Assembly (NCBI GenBank): GCA_029941885.1
Contig: JAPYTP010000028.1
Coordinates: 1-43,793 of the forward strand
Direction: 5' to 3'
Source: Myxococcota bacterium
Lineage (GTDB): Bacteria > Myxococcota_A > UBA9160 > UBA4427
Length of the DNA: 43,793 nucleotides
The translations under genes were made by a program, and so were the position numbers. Shown piece by piece: positions 23,589-32,851 of this stretch. The first letter of the stretch is position 1, and every line of letters starts with the position of its first letter. The notes beneath the pieces were generated by a model that worked only from the letters and a program-made list of their open reading frames with translations, was not told where the DNA came from and did not search any database.

Positions 23589-24500
23589 GTGCCCGAATAC
23601 CCGGACCTCACGGTCTACGTCGAAGCCCTCGAATCCCACGTCGTCGGCGAAATCCTCGAGAGGATTCGGATTCAGAGTCCATCGCTCCTCAAGTCCGTCC
23701 GCCCGACTCCGGCCTCACTCGAGGGCCTCCCGATCCTGGGCATCACCCTGATGGGCAAGCGGCTCGTCTTCGAATTCGAAGCGGAGCGTTTCCTCGTTCT
23801 TCACCTGATGGTCGCGGGGCGCCTTCACTGGAAGAAACGAGGCGTCGCGATTCCACGAAAACGCGCTCACGCGGCCTTCGATTTTCCGGGGGGCAGTCTT
23901 CTCCTCACGGAGGCCAGCAGCAAGAAGCGCGCCTCGCTTCACGTCATCGAGGGGCTGCGAGTGCTGTCCGAGATCGATCCCGGTGGCCTCGAGGTCTTCC
24001 GCGCCGGTCCCGAGGCCTTTCGCGAGGCGCTCGTGCGTGAACGTCACACGCTGAAACGCTCGCTCACGGATCCCCACCTCTTCTCGGGGATCGGAAACGC
24101 CTATTCAGATGAGATCCTGCATCGTGCGGGCCTCTCGCCGGTGAAAATGAGCGATCGTCTGAGCGACGACGAACATGTGCGCCTCTTCGAGAAGACCCGG
24201 GAAGTGCTCGAGGAGTGGACCGCTCGTCTTCGCGCAGAAGCCGGCGACGGCTTTCCCGAGAAGGTCACGGCCTTTCGGCCGGAGATGGCGGTTCACGGCA
24301 AGTATCGCGATCCCTGCCCCGTCTGCGAGACTCCGGTGCAGCGAATCGTTCGCGCCGAGAACGAGGTCAACTACTGCCCCGGTTGTCAGACCGGCGGAAA
24401 GATTCTCGCCGACCGCGCGCTCTCGAAGCTGCTCGGCAAGGATTGGCCTCGCACGATCGAAGAGCTGGAGAAGCGCCGGCCCCGTCTGGTGGGGGAATGA
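23589..24500 (+). CDS. Formamidopyrimidine-DNA glycosylase family (Fpg/Nei) protein
   Basis: GTG 23589 follows GGGGGAGG and gives MPEYPDL, placing the catalytic Pro2 and Glu3 at the N-terminus as in Fpg/Nei enzymes. Lys57 in LMGKRLVFEF is the conserved catalytic-loop lysine, and HLMVAGRLHW and GIGNAYSDEILHRAGLSP (helix-two-turn-helix) are typical. A C-terminal zinc finger has C243/C246 and C263/C266. Such enzymes excise oxidised bases and nick the strand. The sequence is divergent (YPDL rather than LPEV), so the base preference is open. 303 residues is slightly longer than E. coli MutM. Confidence 0.92.
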   Translation: MPEYPDLTVYVEALESHVVGEILERIRIQSPSLLKSVRPTPASLEGLPILGITLMGKRLVFEFEAERFLVLHLMVAGRLHWKKRGVAIPRKRAHAAFDFPGGSLLLTEASSKKRASLHVIEGLRVLSEIDPGGLEVFRAGPEAFREALVRERHTLKRSLTDPHLFSGIGNAYSDEILHRAGLSPVKMSDRLSDDEHVRLFEKTREVLEEWTARLRAEAGDGFPEKVTAFRPEMAVHGKYRDPCPVCETPVQRIVRAENEVNYCPGCQTGGKILADRALSKLLGKDWPRTIEELEKRRPRLVGE

Positions 24501-24534
24501 TTCCAAACACCCGAGGAGAACAACGATCCATCGA

Positions 24535-25197
24535 TCAGTCTTCCGAGGCTTGATCGGCACCCGACAGCATCAATTGCGCGAAGCGCCGGAGGAAGCGTTT
24601 CTGGCGTTCGAGCTGCTCGGGGGCAAGCGGGTCCACCTCGAAGAGCTCGCGTAGCAGGGGAGCCATCGCGAAATGGCCGAGGATGACGTGGATCCAGGCG
24701 GCGACCGCCATCGGCTGCTCGTCGTCGCTCCAGACCGTATCGGGATTGCTCTTCATGGCGGCCAGTCCCTGTGCGACGATCGGGCCGAGCCAGCCGTGCA
24801 CGATATGGGACAAGCTCGCTCCGCCGGTCAGTGACTCGTGCTGGATCAGCTTCGCAATATCCGGGTGTTCGGCCAGATGATCCATGATCGCGTCGAGGAC
24901 ATGGATCGAGTTCTCCTCCGCCTGATCAGCCTGACCGAGACGGTCGATCAATCCAAAGAGCGGCTCGACGCCGCGAGTGAGCACCGCTTCGTAGAGCGCC
25001 TGCTTCCCGTCGAAATGGTTGTAGAGACTGGGCGCCGTCAGGTCGGCTTCCCGGGCGATATCGCGGACTGCCGTTCCCGCCAGACCGCGCTGTGCGAAGA
25101 GCCTCTCCGCGACGTCGAGAATCCGCTCGCGAGTCGATTCTGAATCCACTCCCGTCGAATCCCCGCTGCGCGCTCTGGGTTCGATCGCGTTGGCCAT
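24535..25197 (-). CDS. TetR/AcrR-family transcriptional regulator
   Basis: A TetR_N domain (RERILDVAERLFAQRGLAG, then VRDIAREADLTAPSLYNHFDGK) occupies residues 22-70, followed by a helical ligand domain ending LRRFAQLMLSGADQ, similar to fatty-acid or lipid-linked TetR proteins. ATG 25197 is followed about 90 bp upstream by a near-perfect palindrome, 25288-25301, that is a good self-operator. It lies between the Fpg-family gene and the aquaporin operon. The effector is unknown. Confidence 0.92.
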   Translation of the reverse strand: MANAIEPRARSGDSTGVDSESTRERILDVAERLFAQRGLAGTAVRDIAREADLTAPSLYNHFDGKQALYEAVLTRGVEPLFGLIDRLGQADQAEENSIHVLDAIMDHLAEHPDIAKLIQHESLTGGASLSHIVHGWLGPIVAQGLAAMKSNPDTVWSDDEQPMAVAAWIHVILGHFAMAPLLRELFEVDPLAPEQLERQKRFLRRFAQLMLSGADQASED

Positions 25198-25287
25198 CGC
25201 AGTTCCCTCTCCGGAGTGTTGTCGGGTGTTGTCGCCGGATCAGTCTGATGGGCGCGCCCAGCGCCCTCTCGTCTAGGAGAAATAAAA

Positions 25288-25301
25288 CAAACGTTCGTTC
25301 G
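25288..25301. promoter_or_regulatory. Candidate TetR operator
   Basis: CAAACGTTCGTTCG has the dyad form CnAACG-TT-CGTTnG and sits in a short AT-rich patch (AATAAAACAAACG) upstream of the TetR gene. The AACG-TT-CGTT core resembles operators reported for lipid-linked TetR repressors. Binding is inferred. Confidence 0.5.
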
Positions 25302-25426
25302 CGAAATTCTTCCTGCTCGCGCACGGCCCGTCAATGGCGGGGCTCGATTCGGGCCTCGCCGCCCCCTGACGTCGTCGCCGTGAAGCGCTGCCGTGAGCCT
25401 CCCCACGACACCACCCGCGATTGCCC

Positions 25427-26092
25427 TCAGTCGACAGTCGTACCGGCCCAGACCGTGCGGTAGAGGGCCACGGCGAGAGAGGAGCCAATGATCGGGGCCG
25501 CCCAGTAGAGCCACTGAAACTCGAGCTGACCGGATATCAGGGCGGGGCCGAGAGAGCGGGCCGGGTTCATCGAGGCTCCCGTGAGGGGCCCTCCGAAAAG
25601 CGCGCACAGACCGACCGTCATGCCGATCGTCAGCCCGGCCGCGAAAGCGGCCAGCCGATGGCCGACCACGCAGGCCAGGATGACGAACATCAAGATCATG
25701 GTGAGCAGGACCTCCATCGCGAAGGCGGGAGCCGGCGCCGCGATCGGAAGCGTCACGCCAAGGGATTTTGAGCTGGGGTAGAGCAGGTGCAGCGTTGCGC
25801 TCGCCGCGATTGCGCCCGCGCATTGGCTCGCGATGTAGGGCACCACCTCTCGTCCTTCGAATTGGCGCGCGAGCCAGAAGCCGATCGTCACCGCCGGATT
25901 GATGTGGGCCCCGGAGACCGGCCCGAAGCCGACCACCATCGCCATCACGATCGCACCGAACACGATCGAGACCCCGATATGGGTCACCGCCCCCCCGCTC
26001 AATTCGTTCGCGACGACGGCCCCCGTCCCCGCAAAGACCAGCCCGAAGGTCCCTAACACCTCGGCCGCCCAGCGCCGTGCTCGTACGTTCAC
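25427..26092 (-). CDS. Aquaporin (MIP family)
   Basis: The protein (221 aa) has six transmembrane helices and both Asn-Pro-Ala boxes: SGAHINPAVTIG (N65) and TGASMNPARSLGP (N176). Arg179 after the second box is the selectivity-filter arginine usual in water-type channels. It is therefore an aquaporin Z-like channel; small uncharged solutes are possible. GTG 26092 overlaps the TGA of the VOC gene (GTGA at 26089-26092), so expression is coupled. The small pocket residues cannot be aligned confidently. Confidence 0.95.
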   Translation of the reverse strand: MNVRARRWAAEVLGTFGLVFAGTGAVVANELSGGAVTHIGVSIVFGAIVMAMVVGFGPVSGAHINPAVTIGFWLARQFEGREVVPYIASQCAGAIAASATLHLLYPSSKSLGVTLPIAAPAPAFAMEVLLTMILMFVILACVVGHRLAAFAAGLTIGMTVGLCALFGGPLTGASMNPARSLGPALISGQLEFQWLYWAAPIIGSSLAVALYRTVWAGTTVD

Positions 26093-26514
26093 GAGGCCCC
26101 CTCTCTCGCGATCTTCCCGCTCCCGCCCACTTCATCCGAAGTGACGGCGGGACCTTCGCTGTGACCGATTCGAAAGCGGTGGCCGTTGTTGTCCTCGATC
26201 GTGAATTCACGCATGCCCCAAGGACGTGAAGCGATTTCTTCGACGATCGTGGCGCCCCGCTCGCGATAGGCCGCGAGGGCCTCGTCGGCGTTTCCGACAT
26301 GGACAAAATTCCACGCAGGCCGGATCTCGCCGCTTTCTTGCGAGAAGAAGACCTCCGTCGCCCCGTGATAGACGGCGCCGTATTCCTCCTCGTAGGTCCA
26401 CGCGATCTTGAAGCCCAGGACATCTCGGTAGTAGGCCTGGGCTTCGCGAACGTCCCGCACTGGAAGCTGGGATGTCCCGAACTGCCAATCGTTCACGCCT
26501 AACGAGTCATCCAT
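26089..26514 (-). CDS. VOC-family (glyoxalase/dioxygenase superfamily) protein
   Basis: A single VOC domain: TSQLPVRDVREAQAYYRDVLGFKIAW at the start, then FVHVGNADEALAAYRERGATI, REFTIEDNNGHRFRIGH at the end. The Glu/His pattern fits metal-binding glyoxalase- or bleomycin-resistance-type proteins. ATG 26514 follows CAGGGAGCTCAG and overlaps the upstream GGCT-like gene by 8 bp. Function (glyoxalase, resistance or isomerase) cannot be decided. Confidence 0.88.
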   Translation of the reverse strand: MDDSLGVNDWQFGTSQLPVRDVREAQAYYRDVLGFKIAWTYEEEYGAVYHGATEVFFSQESGEIRPAWNFVHVGNADEALAAYRERGATIVEEIASRPWGMREFTIEDNNGHRFRIGHSEGPAVTSDEVGGSGKIAREGAS

Positions 26515-27127
26515 CTGAGCTCCCTGATCCGCGTCTGCGACCGGTTTCGGGGATCGGAGACCATCCAAACACCTCCTCGAAGCGTTGCCTTCTCGGCGTC
26601 TTCACGGTTTCCGGCGCGCGACGAATATATTCCTCGGCACGCGAAAGCGCCGAACCCGCGAGGCTGTCGAGATGGGAAAGCAGGGAATCGAGGGACGGTG
26701 TCACGAAATTCCCGTCTGGCGCACGGGGCGGTAGCGCGGTCCAGACGACCGCGTCGAGGCTCTGCTCCGCGAGCCATGCCGCAATTCCCGAGCGCACACC
26801 CTCGTCGGTCTCCCCCGAGTTTCGCGGGGACGCATCCCGGGTCTGCACCCCGATCCATTCTCGGAGCCGCGCCGGGGCGATCTTTTCACGGATCCCGAGT
26901 TCCCGGATCGCGTCGTCGACGCTCGCCACTTCCATCCGCACGCAATGGGTCTGGATCGGCATCGCACTCGAGTCGATCACCAATGTGACCCGACCGTCCA
27001 TCGCGACCCGAGAAAATTCGATCGGGAGCATCGGCCCCTCAGCGCGAAACGCCTCCGCCATCGGCAGCGTCCGCGGGTCCCAGACTAGCGATCCCCAACC
27101 GAGGCAGGCAACGCGCGGAGCGTTCAC
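26507..27127 (-). CDS. Gamma-glutamylcyclotransferase-like (GGCT-fold) protein
   Basis: The start VACLGWGSLVWDPRTLP carries the GGCT-like G-x-G-S-L-x-W phosphate-loop form; family enzymes cyclise gamma-glutamyl groups. The expected general-base glutamate could not be placed by eye. It is first in the GGCT-like, VOC, aquaporin operon with nested overlaps, so the three should be made together. A link between thiol metabolism and a water/solute channel is inference. GTG 27127 is the only good start. Confidence 0.7.
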   Translation of the reverse strand: MNAPRVACLGWGSLVWDPRTLPMAEAFRAEGPMLPIEFSRVAMDGRVTLVIDSSAMPIQTHCVRMEVASVDDAIRELGIREKIAPARLREWIGVQTRDASPRNSGETDEGVRSGIAAWLAEQSLDAVVWTALPPRAPDGNFVTPSLDSLLSHLDSLAGSALSRAEEYIRRAPETVKTPRRQRFEEVFGWSPIPETGRRRGSGSSDG

Positions 27128-27194
27128 GAGACCACCGGGACGGGATACTCAGGGCGCGGCAGAAGAGGTACCCCGCAGCTCGAGGCAACGTTCC

Positions 27195-28133
27195 TCAGCC
27201 ATGAGCCGCGCGATCGGGCTCGGTCGGTGACTCGTAGCCATAGGTCGGCGATAGCTCTGCCGCAACGAGTTCGTCGATCTGCGTCGACTCGTCATCAGTG
27301 AAATAGTCCTTGTAGCCGCCAACCTTCGCGCGACGAACCTTGTAGGAATCGGGATTGCCCTTCTTGCCAGGCTTCATCCGACCCCCCGCGAGCCAGAACA
27401 CATTCTTCTCTTCGAGCTTTCGCATGTTCTCTAGACTCGCGAACTCGACCGCCTCTGACACGGCCTCAGCGTCAGCGGGTACTCCGTTCGCGAATTCCAT
27501 CACCTGCCGAAGCGCCTCCTCGGGATCCGTGCGCATGTCCTCGTAGCGAATGACCAGCAAGTCGCTGACGTGGTCCGCCTCTCGAGCCCAGAGATTCAAG
27601 AAGTCGATGATCCCGGGAAGGCCGACGTGTTTGTCCATGACGAATTCGAAGGCGGGCACCTCGGTTCCATGCGCCGGGTACTTGTTGAGCTTCTTCTTGG
27701 CCGGGCGCATCCGATGTTGCCACTGGAAATATTGCGAGACCGCGATGTCTTTGGGGTTGCGAACGAGCAATACCACCTTCTTGGGATAAAAGGGGGCCTT
27801 CGAATCGAACTCACCCGTGTAGTCCTTGATGTAGTTGTCGTGCGTGAAGAATATCTTGGGAATCTCGGGGTTTCTGCGGTGGTAGTTGTCGAAGCCGAGT
27901 AGCACTCGCTCCGGGATCGAGAACGTAAGCTGGTAGTAGCGGGAGATCATCACGCGCAACCAGGTTCGTCCACTCTTGCCAAAGGACACGACTGCGACAT
28001 CCGCGCGCTCGAGTCGGCGGGTCTCGTCGCGGCCGCGCAGCCAGCGTTCCAGCCGGATCTTTCGGGCTTCCGGCAGCCAGAAAAGCAGCGCCAGAATCAC
28101 CTCGCGGCTTGCCTTCTTTAGGATCGAGTCCAT
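27195..28133 (-). CDS. PAPS-dependent sulfotransferase
   Basis: The 312-residue protein has the sulfotransferase fold's 5'-phosphosulfate loop, SFGKSGRTWLR (50-60, Lys53), and the 3'-phosphate-binding region LLVRNPKDIAVSQYF (Arg125, Ser133). A C-terminal KVGGYKDYFT corresponds to the RKGxxGDWKxxFT-like segment. It transfers sulfate from PAPS to a hydroxyl acceptor and releases PAP. The N-terminus REVILALLFWLPEARK is amphipathic and may touch membrane. It is divergent from the LptF-LptG fusion, making an envelope acceptor attractive. Acceptor unknown. Confidence 0.9.
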   Translation of the reverse strand: MDSILKKASREVILALLFWLPEARKIRLERWLRGRDETRRLERADVAVVSFGKSGRTWLRVMISRYYQLTFSIPERVLLGFDNYHRRNPEIPKIFFTHDNYIKDYTGEFDSKAPFYPKKVVLLVRNPKDIAVSQYFQWQHRMRPAKKKLNKYPAHGTEVPAFEFVMDKHVGLPGIIDFLNLWAREADHVSDLLVIRYEDMRTDPEEALRQVMEFANGVPADAEAVSEAVEFASLENMRKLEEKNVFWLAGGRMKPGKKGNPDSYKVRRAKVGGYKDYFTDDESTQIDELVAAELSPTYGYESPTEPDRAAHG

Positions 28134-28303
28134 GATGAGTCACCCCTCGGGTCGGGCGCCGACCGGAGCCGCGGCAATCTATCACAGCTGCCCCATCGTC
28201 TCCCGACAGAAGCGAGTCTTTGTCACCCCGGAAAAAACAAGGGATCCGCTGCGGTGGCCGCGGACCCTCACGAGGGCGAAACTCACGCCCCAAGAGGAAA
28301 CCA

Positions 28304-30610
28304 GTGAACCCGACCCTCGCGCGGTCCCGTCGACCACACTCGAGCGCCACGCTGTCACGCTATCTGATTTCGGAGATGGTTCTGCCCTCGCTGTTTGCGT
28401 TGGTCGCCTTCGGCCTCGTCGTGCTGCTGACCGACCTGCTGGGCTACGTCGACCTGATCGTGAATCGCGGGCTCGGGACGAGCGAAGTGGCCGAGATCGC
28501 CGGTCTTCAGCTCCTCCCGACCCTCGCGCGAACACTCCCCTTTGCCATCCTCGTGGGCTCGCTCGTCGGCCTCGGCCGGCTCTCCGCCGATCGGGAACTT
28601 CTGGCCCTCGAAACCGCCGGTTACTCCGCGCGCCAGCTCGCTCGTCCGGGTCTCCTGTTCGCGTTCCTGGCGACGGTCTTCTCGGTCGTTCTGAGTGTCG
28701 CCATCTCGCCCGCGGCGCAGCGGTTGGTGCGAGACAAGATGATCGAATTGTCAGAAGAAAAGCCCGGTCTGGCACTTCGCGCGGGACTGGCGACGACCCT
28801 CGGCGGTTGGCGCATCGAAGCACGTGAAGTCGAAGACGAAGGCGCACGCCTCGCGGGGGTCCTGCTCTTCATGCCGACCCTCGGCGAAACCGTCTTCTCT
28901 AAACGCGGCGCCGTCCTGGTCGACGAACCCGGCGTGACGGGCTCGAGCGTGCGGAAGCGCCTCATCCTCGAGGATGGAATCGTACTTTCGAACGGCACCG
29001 AGCGCGCCTCGCTGCTGCGCTTCGATCGGATGGAGACGGAGCTTCCGGTGATCGAGGCCGAAGCCGACCTGCCCGTCGACGTGATCGTGACGCTTCCTTT
29101 TGGCGACGTCGTTCGCGCCGTCTGGGAACTCGAGGATCCGGTGGCAGCGCGCCCGGCACTCATCGAGGCCCATCGCCGGGTAGCCCTCGGCGCGGCCGCG
29201 CTGCCCTTCGGACTGCTCGCCATGGGTCTCGCCCTAGGCCGTCGTGATCTCTCCCGCTCGGGTGGCACCGTCATGGGCCTGATCGGCGCGATTGTCTACT
29301 ACGCCCTTGTGCAGTTCTCGGAGAGCATGCTCTACAATCCTAAGATACCCGTCGGACCCGTCGTCTGGTTCCCCAACTTCGTCCTCGTCAGCGTCGCCGC
29401 GGGACTCATCTTCCGCGCCGGCCGGACCGCCTCGGCTTCGGACCGAAGTCACGGCCGTGGCGCCAGCAACCTGCTCGAACGCGCGGGACTCGCTCGCAAG
29501 AAGTTGCGCATGAAGCGGTTCGCGCTCCCTCGCTACGTGAGCAGCCAGTTCATCCGCACGGTGGCCGTCTGCATCGTCGGCCTCGTGTTCGCCTATCTCG
29601 TGATCGATGTCTTCGACAATCTCAAATATTTCAACCAATACGGCGCGACTCTCAGCGAGATCGCACGTTTCTACAGCGCCCGTCTGCCCATCCTTGTCTG
29701 TCGTGTCATCCCGATGGCACTCCTGATCGCGGTCGCCCTCACCATCAGCCTGCTAGGCGAAAATGGCGAACTCCTCGGTATGCGTGCCTGCGGGATCCCC
29801 GTCTTTCGAGTTCTAGCACCGGTGTGGTTGTTATGCGGACTCGCGGTACCCGCCTATCATCTTATCGCCAATGAAATCGTGCCTCATTCCAGCGAAAGAG
29901 CCAAACGACTCAAGGACACTGAGATCAAGAACCGGACCACTGGCCCCGAGCTCCAACGCGAACGTGTCTGGTATCGCGTCGGTTCGCGGATCTACGAAAT
30001 GGGCCGATTGGACCTGCTCGATGGCATCGCGGACTCGGTGACTCTCTATGATCTCGGCGAAGACGGACTGCCGCGCCGACGAACCGACGCGGAACGAGCA
30101 CGCAACATCGGCCGCGACAGCGGATTGTGGCTCCTCGAGAATCCGCGCAGCGTCGAGCTCACCCAAGAGGGCAGACTCACGCGACTGGAGGATGTCGGCC
30201 ATCTCGCAGATTTCGGCGAGGAGACCCCCTCGGATATCGAAACCGCGCACATGACCCCGAGCGATCTTCGACTCGCCCTGGAGGATCCCGACCTCAACCC
30301 ACCCCTCGCATCCGCCTACCGAACGGATCTGCAGATGAAGATCGCGGCCCCACTGGCGTGTCTGCTGTTGCCGTTGATCGTACTCTTCTTCGCCGCAACG
30401 GGACCGCCCTTTCCACGGCCGGTCCACACTCTGATCGCCTGCGCGATCATTGCGGTCAGTCACGCCCTCGCGACGAGTTTCTCGGGATCGATGGGATACG
30501 GTGGCACGCTCGACCCGATCCTCGCCGGCTGGGGTCCGTCCATGCTCTTTGGAGCGATTGCTACGGGAATGGGCTTTCGACTGCGCCGGAAGCTCAGCCG
30601 ACCGGGCTAG
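28304..30610 (+). CDS. LptF-LptG fusion: LPS transport permease in one polypeptide
   Basis: LptF and LptG are the two permease subunits that, with the LptB ATPase, extract LPS from the inner membrane. Here both are one 768-residue protein. The first half (about 20-385) has SRYLISEMVLPSLFALVAFG, paired helices, a periplasmic beta-jellyroll-like segment and a last helix group ending near AGLIFRAG. A charged linker leads to a second unit from about residue 402 (MKRFALPRYVSSQFIRTVAV), again with two helix groups and a jellyroll. GTG 28304 follows AAGAGGAAACC. There is no stop or restart between the halves. Confidence 0.9.
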   Translation: MNPTLARSRRPHSSATLSRYLISEMVLPSLFALVAFGLVVLLTDLLGYVDLIVNRGLGTSEVAEIAGLQLLPTLARTLPFAILVGSLVGLGRLSADRELLALETAGYSARQLARPGLLFAFLATVFSVVLSVAISPAAQRLVRDKMIELSEEKPGLALRAGLATTLGGWRIEAREVEDEGARLAGVLLFMPTLGETVFSKRGAVLVDEPGVTGSSVRKRLILEDGIVLSNGTERASLLRFDRMETELPVIEAEADLPVDVIVTLPFGDVVRAVWELEDPVAARPALIEAHRRVALGAAALPFGLLAMGLALGRRDLSRSGGTVMGLIGAIVYYALVQFSESMLYNPKIPVGPVVWFPNFVLVSVAAGLIFRAGRTASASDRSHGRGASNLLERAGLARKKLRMKRFALPRYVSSQFIRTVAVCIVGLVFAYLVIDVFDNLKYFNQYGATLSEIARFYSARLPILVCRVIPMALLIAVALTISLLGENGELLGMRACGIPVFRVLAPVWLLCGLAVPAYHLIANEIVPHSSERAKRLKDTEIKNRTTGPELQRERVWYRVGSRIYEMGRLDLLDGIADSVTLYDLGEDGLPRRRTDAERARNIGRDSGLWLLENPRSVELTQEGRLTRLEDVGHLADFGEETPSDIETAHMTPSDLRLALEDPDLNPPLASAYRTDLQMKIAAPLACLLLPLIVLFFAATGPPFPRPVHTLIACAIIAVSHALATSFSGSMGYGGTLDPILAGWGPSMLFGAIATGMGFRLRRKLSRPG

Positions 30611-30624
30611 CCGAGCATGCTCGG
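30611..30624 (+). terminator. Palindrome at the LptF-LptG fusion stop
   Basis: CCGAGCATGCTCGG is a perfect 14-bp palindrome starting at the base after the stop codon and could fold as CCGAG-CATG-CTCGG. No T-tract follows. It may be a weak terminator or a regulator site. Confidence 0.3.
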
Positions 30625-30718
30625 GAGCGCGAAGGCCGAAGACTCGTGCATGTCGAATACAGGGTGAGGTAGATTGCACGAACTGTGATCCGAAGCAGAT
30701 CATGCACTGGGGGCGGGA

Positions 30719-31882
30719 TTGCCGGGTCAGGAAGCGAACCAGAATCCGGCGAGATCGAGCCAGCAGTCGAGCGTTCCGCTCACCTGGCTTCTGATGGGAA
30801 ATCGGGCAGGGGACAACTCCCAGGTCCTTGGGCTCGGAGAGGCCCTCGGCTGGCGTATCGAGGAGAAGCATTTCGCTTTCCAGCCCTACGAGAAGATCGT
30901 GAACCTTCCCTGGGGCGCCCACCTCCTGGGCGTCGCACGCGAGGAGTCCAGCGAGCTCGAGGCGCCCTGGCCCGACGTCGTGATCAGCGCAGGCCGAAAG
31001 AATGAACCGATCGCACGCTATATCCGCAAGCGAGCCTTGCGTGAGGCGGGAAAGCGCGTCCGACTGGTTCATGTCGGGCGCCCCTGGGCCGGCCCACCGA
31101 CCTGGGATCTCGTCATTACGACGCCCCAATATCGTCTACCCCAGGACCCGAATATCGTCCACAACGATACCCCGCTCCACCGGGTCACCCGCGCCCGGCT
31201 CGATGGGGCGGCAGCGAACTGGCGCGATCGCGTAGCCGACCTGCCGCGGCCCCTCGTGGCGGTCCTGTGCGGGGGGAACTCGGGCCCCTACCCTTTCGAC
31301 CGCGCGTCCGGCGAGAGATTGGCTGATCAGGCCGACGCTCTCGCACGGGAATTCGGAGGCTCGCTACTCGTCACGACCAGCGCGCGAACCCTCGACGAAA
31401 CCACCGACGCCCTCTTCTCCCGGATCCAGTCGCCGTCGGTTCTCTATCGCTGGAAGATGGATGACCCCGACAACCCCTTCTTCGCGTTCCTGGGCCTCGC
31501 GGACCGTGTGATCGTAACCGCCGACAGCGTCTCGATGATGGCGGAATCCTGTGTGACGGGGCGGCCGGTCTATCTCTACGACACCGGCGAGGGCAAGACT
31601 TCGATGAAGCATAATCCCTGGCTCGACGGCGTCGGGGAGGCGTCGGAGATCGAGGACGGGACCTCCACGAGCGGATTCAGCCGCTGGCACCTCAAGGCGC
31701 AAATCTACCGCCTGACGATGCGCATGGGTCCACAACGCCTGACGCGCGACATTCGCATCGTCCAGCAGCTCCTGATCGACACGAAGCGCGCGGTCTGGTT
31801 GGGCGACGGGCATCCGGGCTCGGAGCCGCCACCGCTCGAGGACATGGCACGGGCGGTCGCGCGCGTGCGGGCGCTCATCTAG
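30719..31882 (+). CDS. Mitochondrial-fission ELM1 family (GT-B-like) protein, copy 1
   Basis: The line LTWLLMGNRAGDNSQVLGLGEALGW is the ELM1/COG3660 N-terminus; WPDVVISAGRKNEPIARYIRK, GGNSGPYPFD, SLLVTTSARTLDETTDAL and the end FLGLADRVIVTADSVSMMAESCVTGRPVYLY are typical, giving a GT-B-like glycosyltransferase fold. In bacteria the family is of unproven function. The TTG at 30719, with GGGGCGGGA before it, is the best start, because the conserved core begins 20 residues later. A paralogue lies at 32983-34128. Neighbours suggest a role in envelope glycolipid synthesis. Confidence 0.85.
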   Translation: MPGQEANQNPARSSQQSSVPLTWLLMGNRAGDNSQVLGLGEALGWRIEEKHFAFQPYEKIVNLPWGAHLLGVAREESSELEAPWPDVVISAGRKNEPIARYIRKRALREAGKRVRLVHVGRPWAGPPTWDLVITTPQYRLPQDPNIVHNDTPLHRVTRARLDGAAANWRDRVADLPRPLVAVLCGGNSGPYPFDRASGERLADQADALAREFGGSLLVTTSARTLDETTDALFSRIQSPSVLYRWKMDDPDNPFFAFLGLADRVIVTADSVSMMAESCVTGRPVYLYDTGEGKTSMKHNPWLDGVGEASEIEDGTSTSGFSRWHLKAQIYRLTMRMGPQRLTRDIRIVQQLLIDTKRAVWLGDGHPGSEPPPLEDMARAVARVRALI

Positions 31883-31912
31883 GCATCGGGCGTCTCTCCG
31901 AGCGAGAACGCG

Positions 31913-32851
31913 TCAGGCCGCGAGTGGAGCCACCCGGTCGAGGATCTCGAACGCATCGTGGCGCACGTGGTTCTGCGACATCTCCCCGCGAATGAAGTCT
32001 TCGCTGACGACACCCTTCTCGACACATTCGCGCAGCAATCCGAAGAAGAAGGCTTCCTGACTCCGGTCCGGATGAGATTTGTAGTCGGGCACGAACGCGT
32101 AATCGCCAAAGAGCCTGCGACGCATGCGCATCAGCCAGCGAAGCGGGGGGAAGAACTTGAACTTGTCGGCGGGGACATAGTCCGCGGACAAGCCGCTCTT
32201 CCAGGGCTGGGTGCGGCGCTTTGTATTGTGAATCAGCATCGTCTTCTCGCTCAGCTGGTCGAAGTCGTTCCATTCGTGCTCGAAGAGGCCGATCTTCGTC
32301 CGATCCTCTGTCTTGAGACCAATCAGGTCCGCGTAGTCGAGGCTTCGTTCGAAGAGCTGATCGAATTGCCGGCGCACGTTCCAATGCGTTAGCTGGGCGC
32401 AGTCGAGGAGCATGACGCTCGTCGCCAGAATTCCTTCCAATCCCTTCGCGCCCGAGCGCGGACGACACATGATCATGTTGCCTTGCATATCGCGATTGAG
32501 CAGTTCCATCACGTCGCCCACAGCGAAGACATCCGGGTCGGTCACGACAGCGCGACCCTGGTAGCCCATCAGCTCGGGCGGCATGAATCGCAGCGGGGTA
32601 AAGGATTGGAGATCGTCGTTCAGCCATACCCGGCTCACGCCATCCCGCAGATACTCGCGCCCCTCATAGCCCCGAAAGAAATCGTAGTCCCGATGCTCGA
32701 TCAGATGGACGTCGAACCCGTCCGGATTCGCGGCCTGCCGCTTCATCGAATACTGGGAAACGAGCGCACCCAGCATCTGCCGATGATTGGTGTGGATGAA
32801 TACGTTCGGTCGATCGTTCGAAACGTGGCTTGACCCATTCGTCGCGGTCAT
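31913..32851 (-). CDS. GT8-like glycosyltransferase
   Basis: The 312-residue protein looks like a GT-A nucleotide-sugar transferase: IHTNHRQMLGALVSQYS at the start, LRFMPPELMGYQGRAVV, then TDPDVFAVGDV with D105-P-D107 as a DxD metal/sugar-nucleotide motif, and LIHNTKRRTQPWKSG near the end, as in GT8 enzymes. ATG 32851 follows GGAGGGAACG. It converges on ELM1 copy 1 (gap 30 bp) and is 131 bp downstream of ELM1 copy 2, from which it may be cotranscribed. It probably adds a hexose to an envelope acceptor. Confidence 0.72.
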   Translation of the reverse strand: MTATNGSSHVSNDRPNVFIHTNHRQMLGALVSQYSMKRQAANPDGFDVHLIEHRDYDFFRGYEGREYLRDGVSRVWLNDDLQSFTPLRFMPPELMGYQGRAVVTDPDVFAVGDVMELLNRDMQGNMIMCRPRSGAKGLEGILATSVMLLDCAQLTHWNVRRQFDQLFERSLDYADLIGLKTEDRTKIGLFEHEWNDFDQLSEKTMLIHNTKRRTQPWKSGLSADYVPADKFKFFPPLRWLMRMRRRLFGDYAFVPDYKSHPDRSQEAFFFGLLRECVEKGVVSEDFIRGEMSQNHVRHDAFEILDRVAPLAA

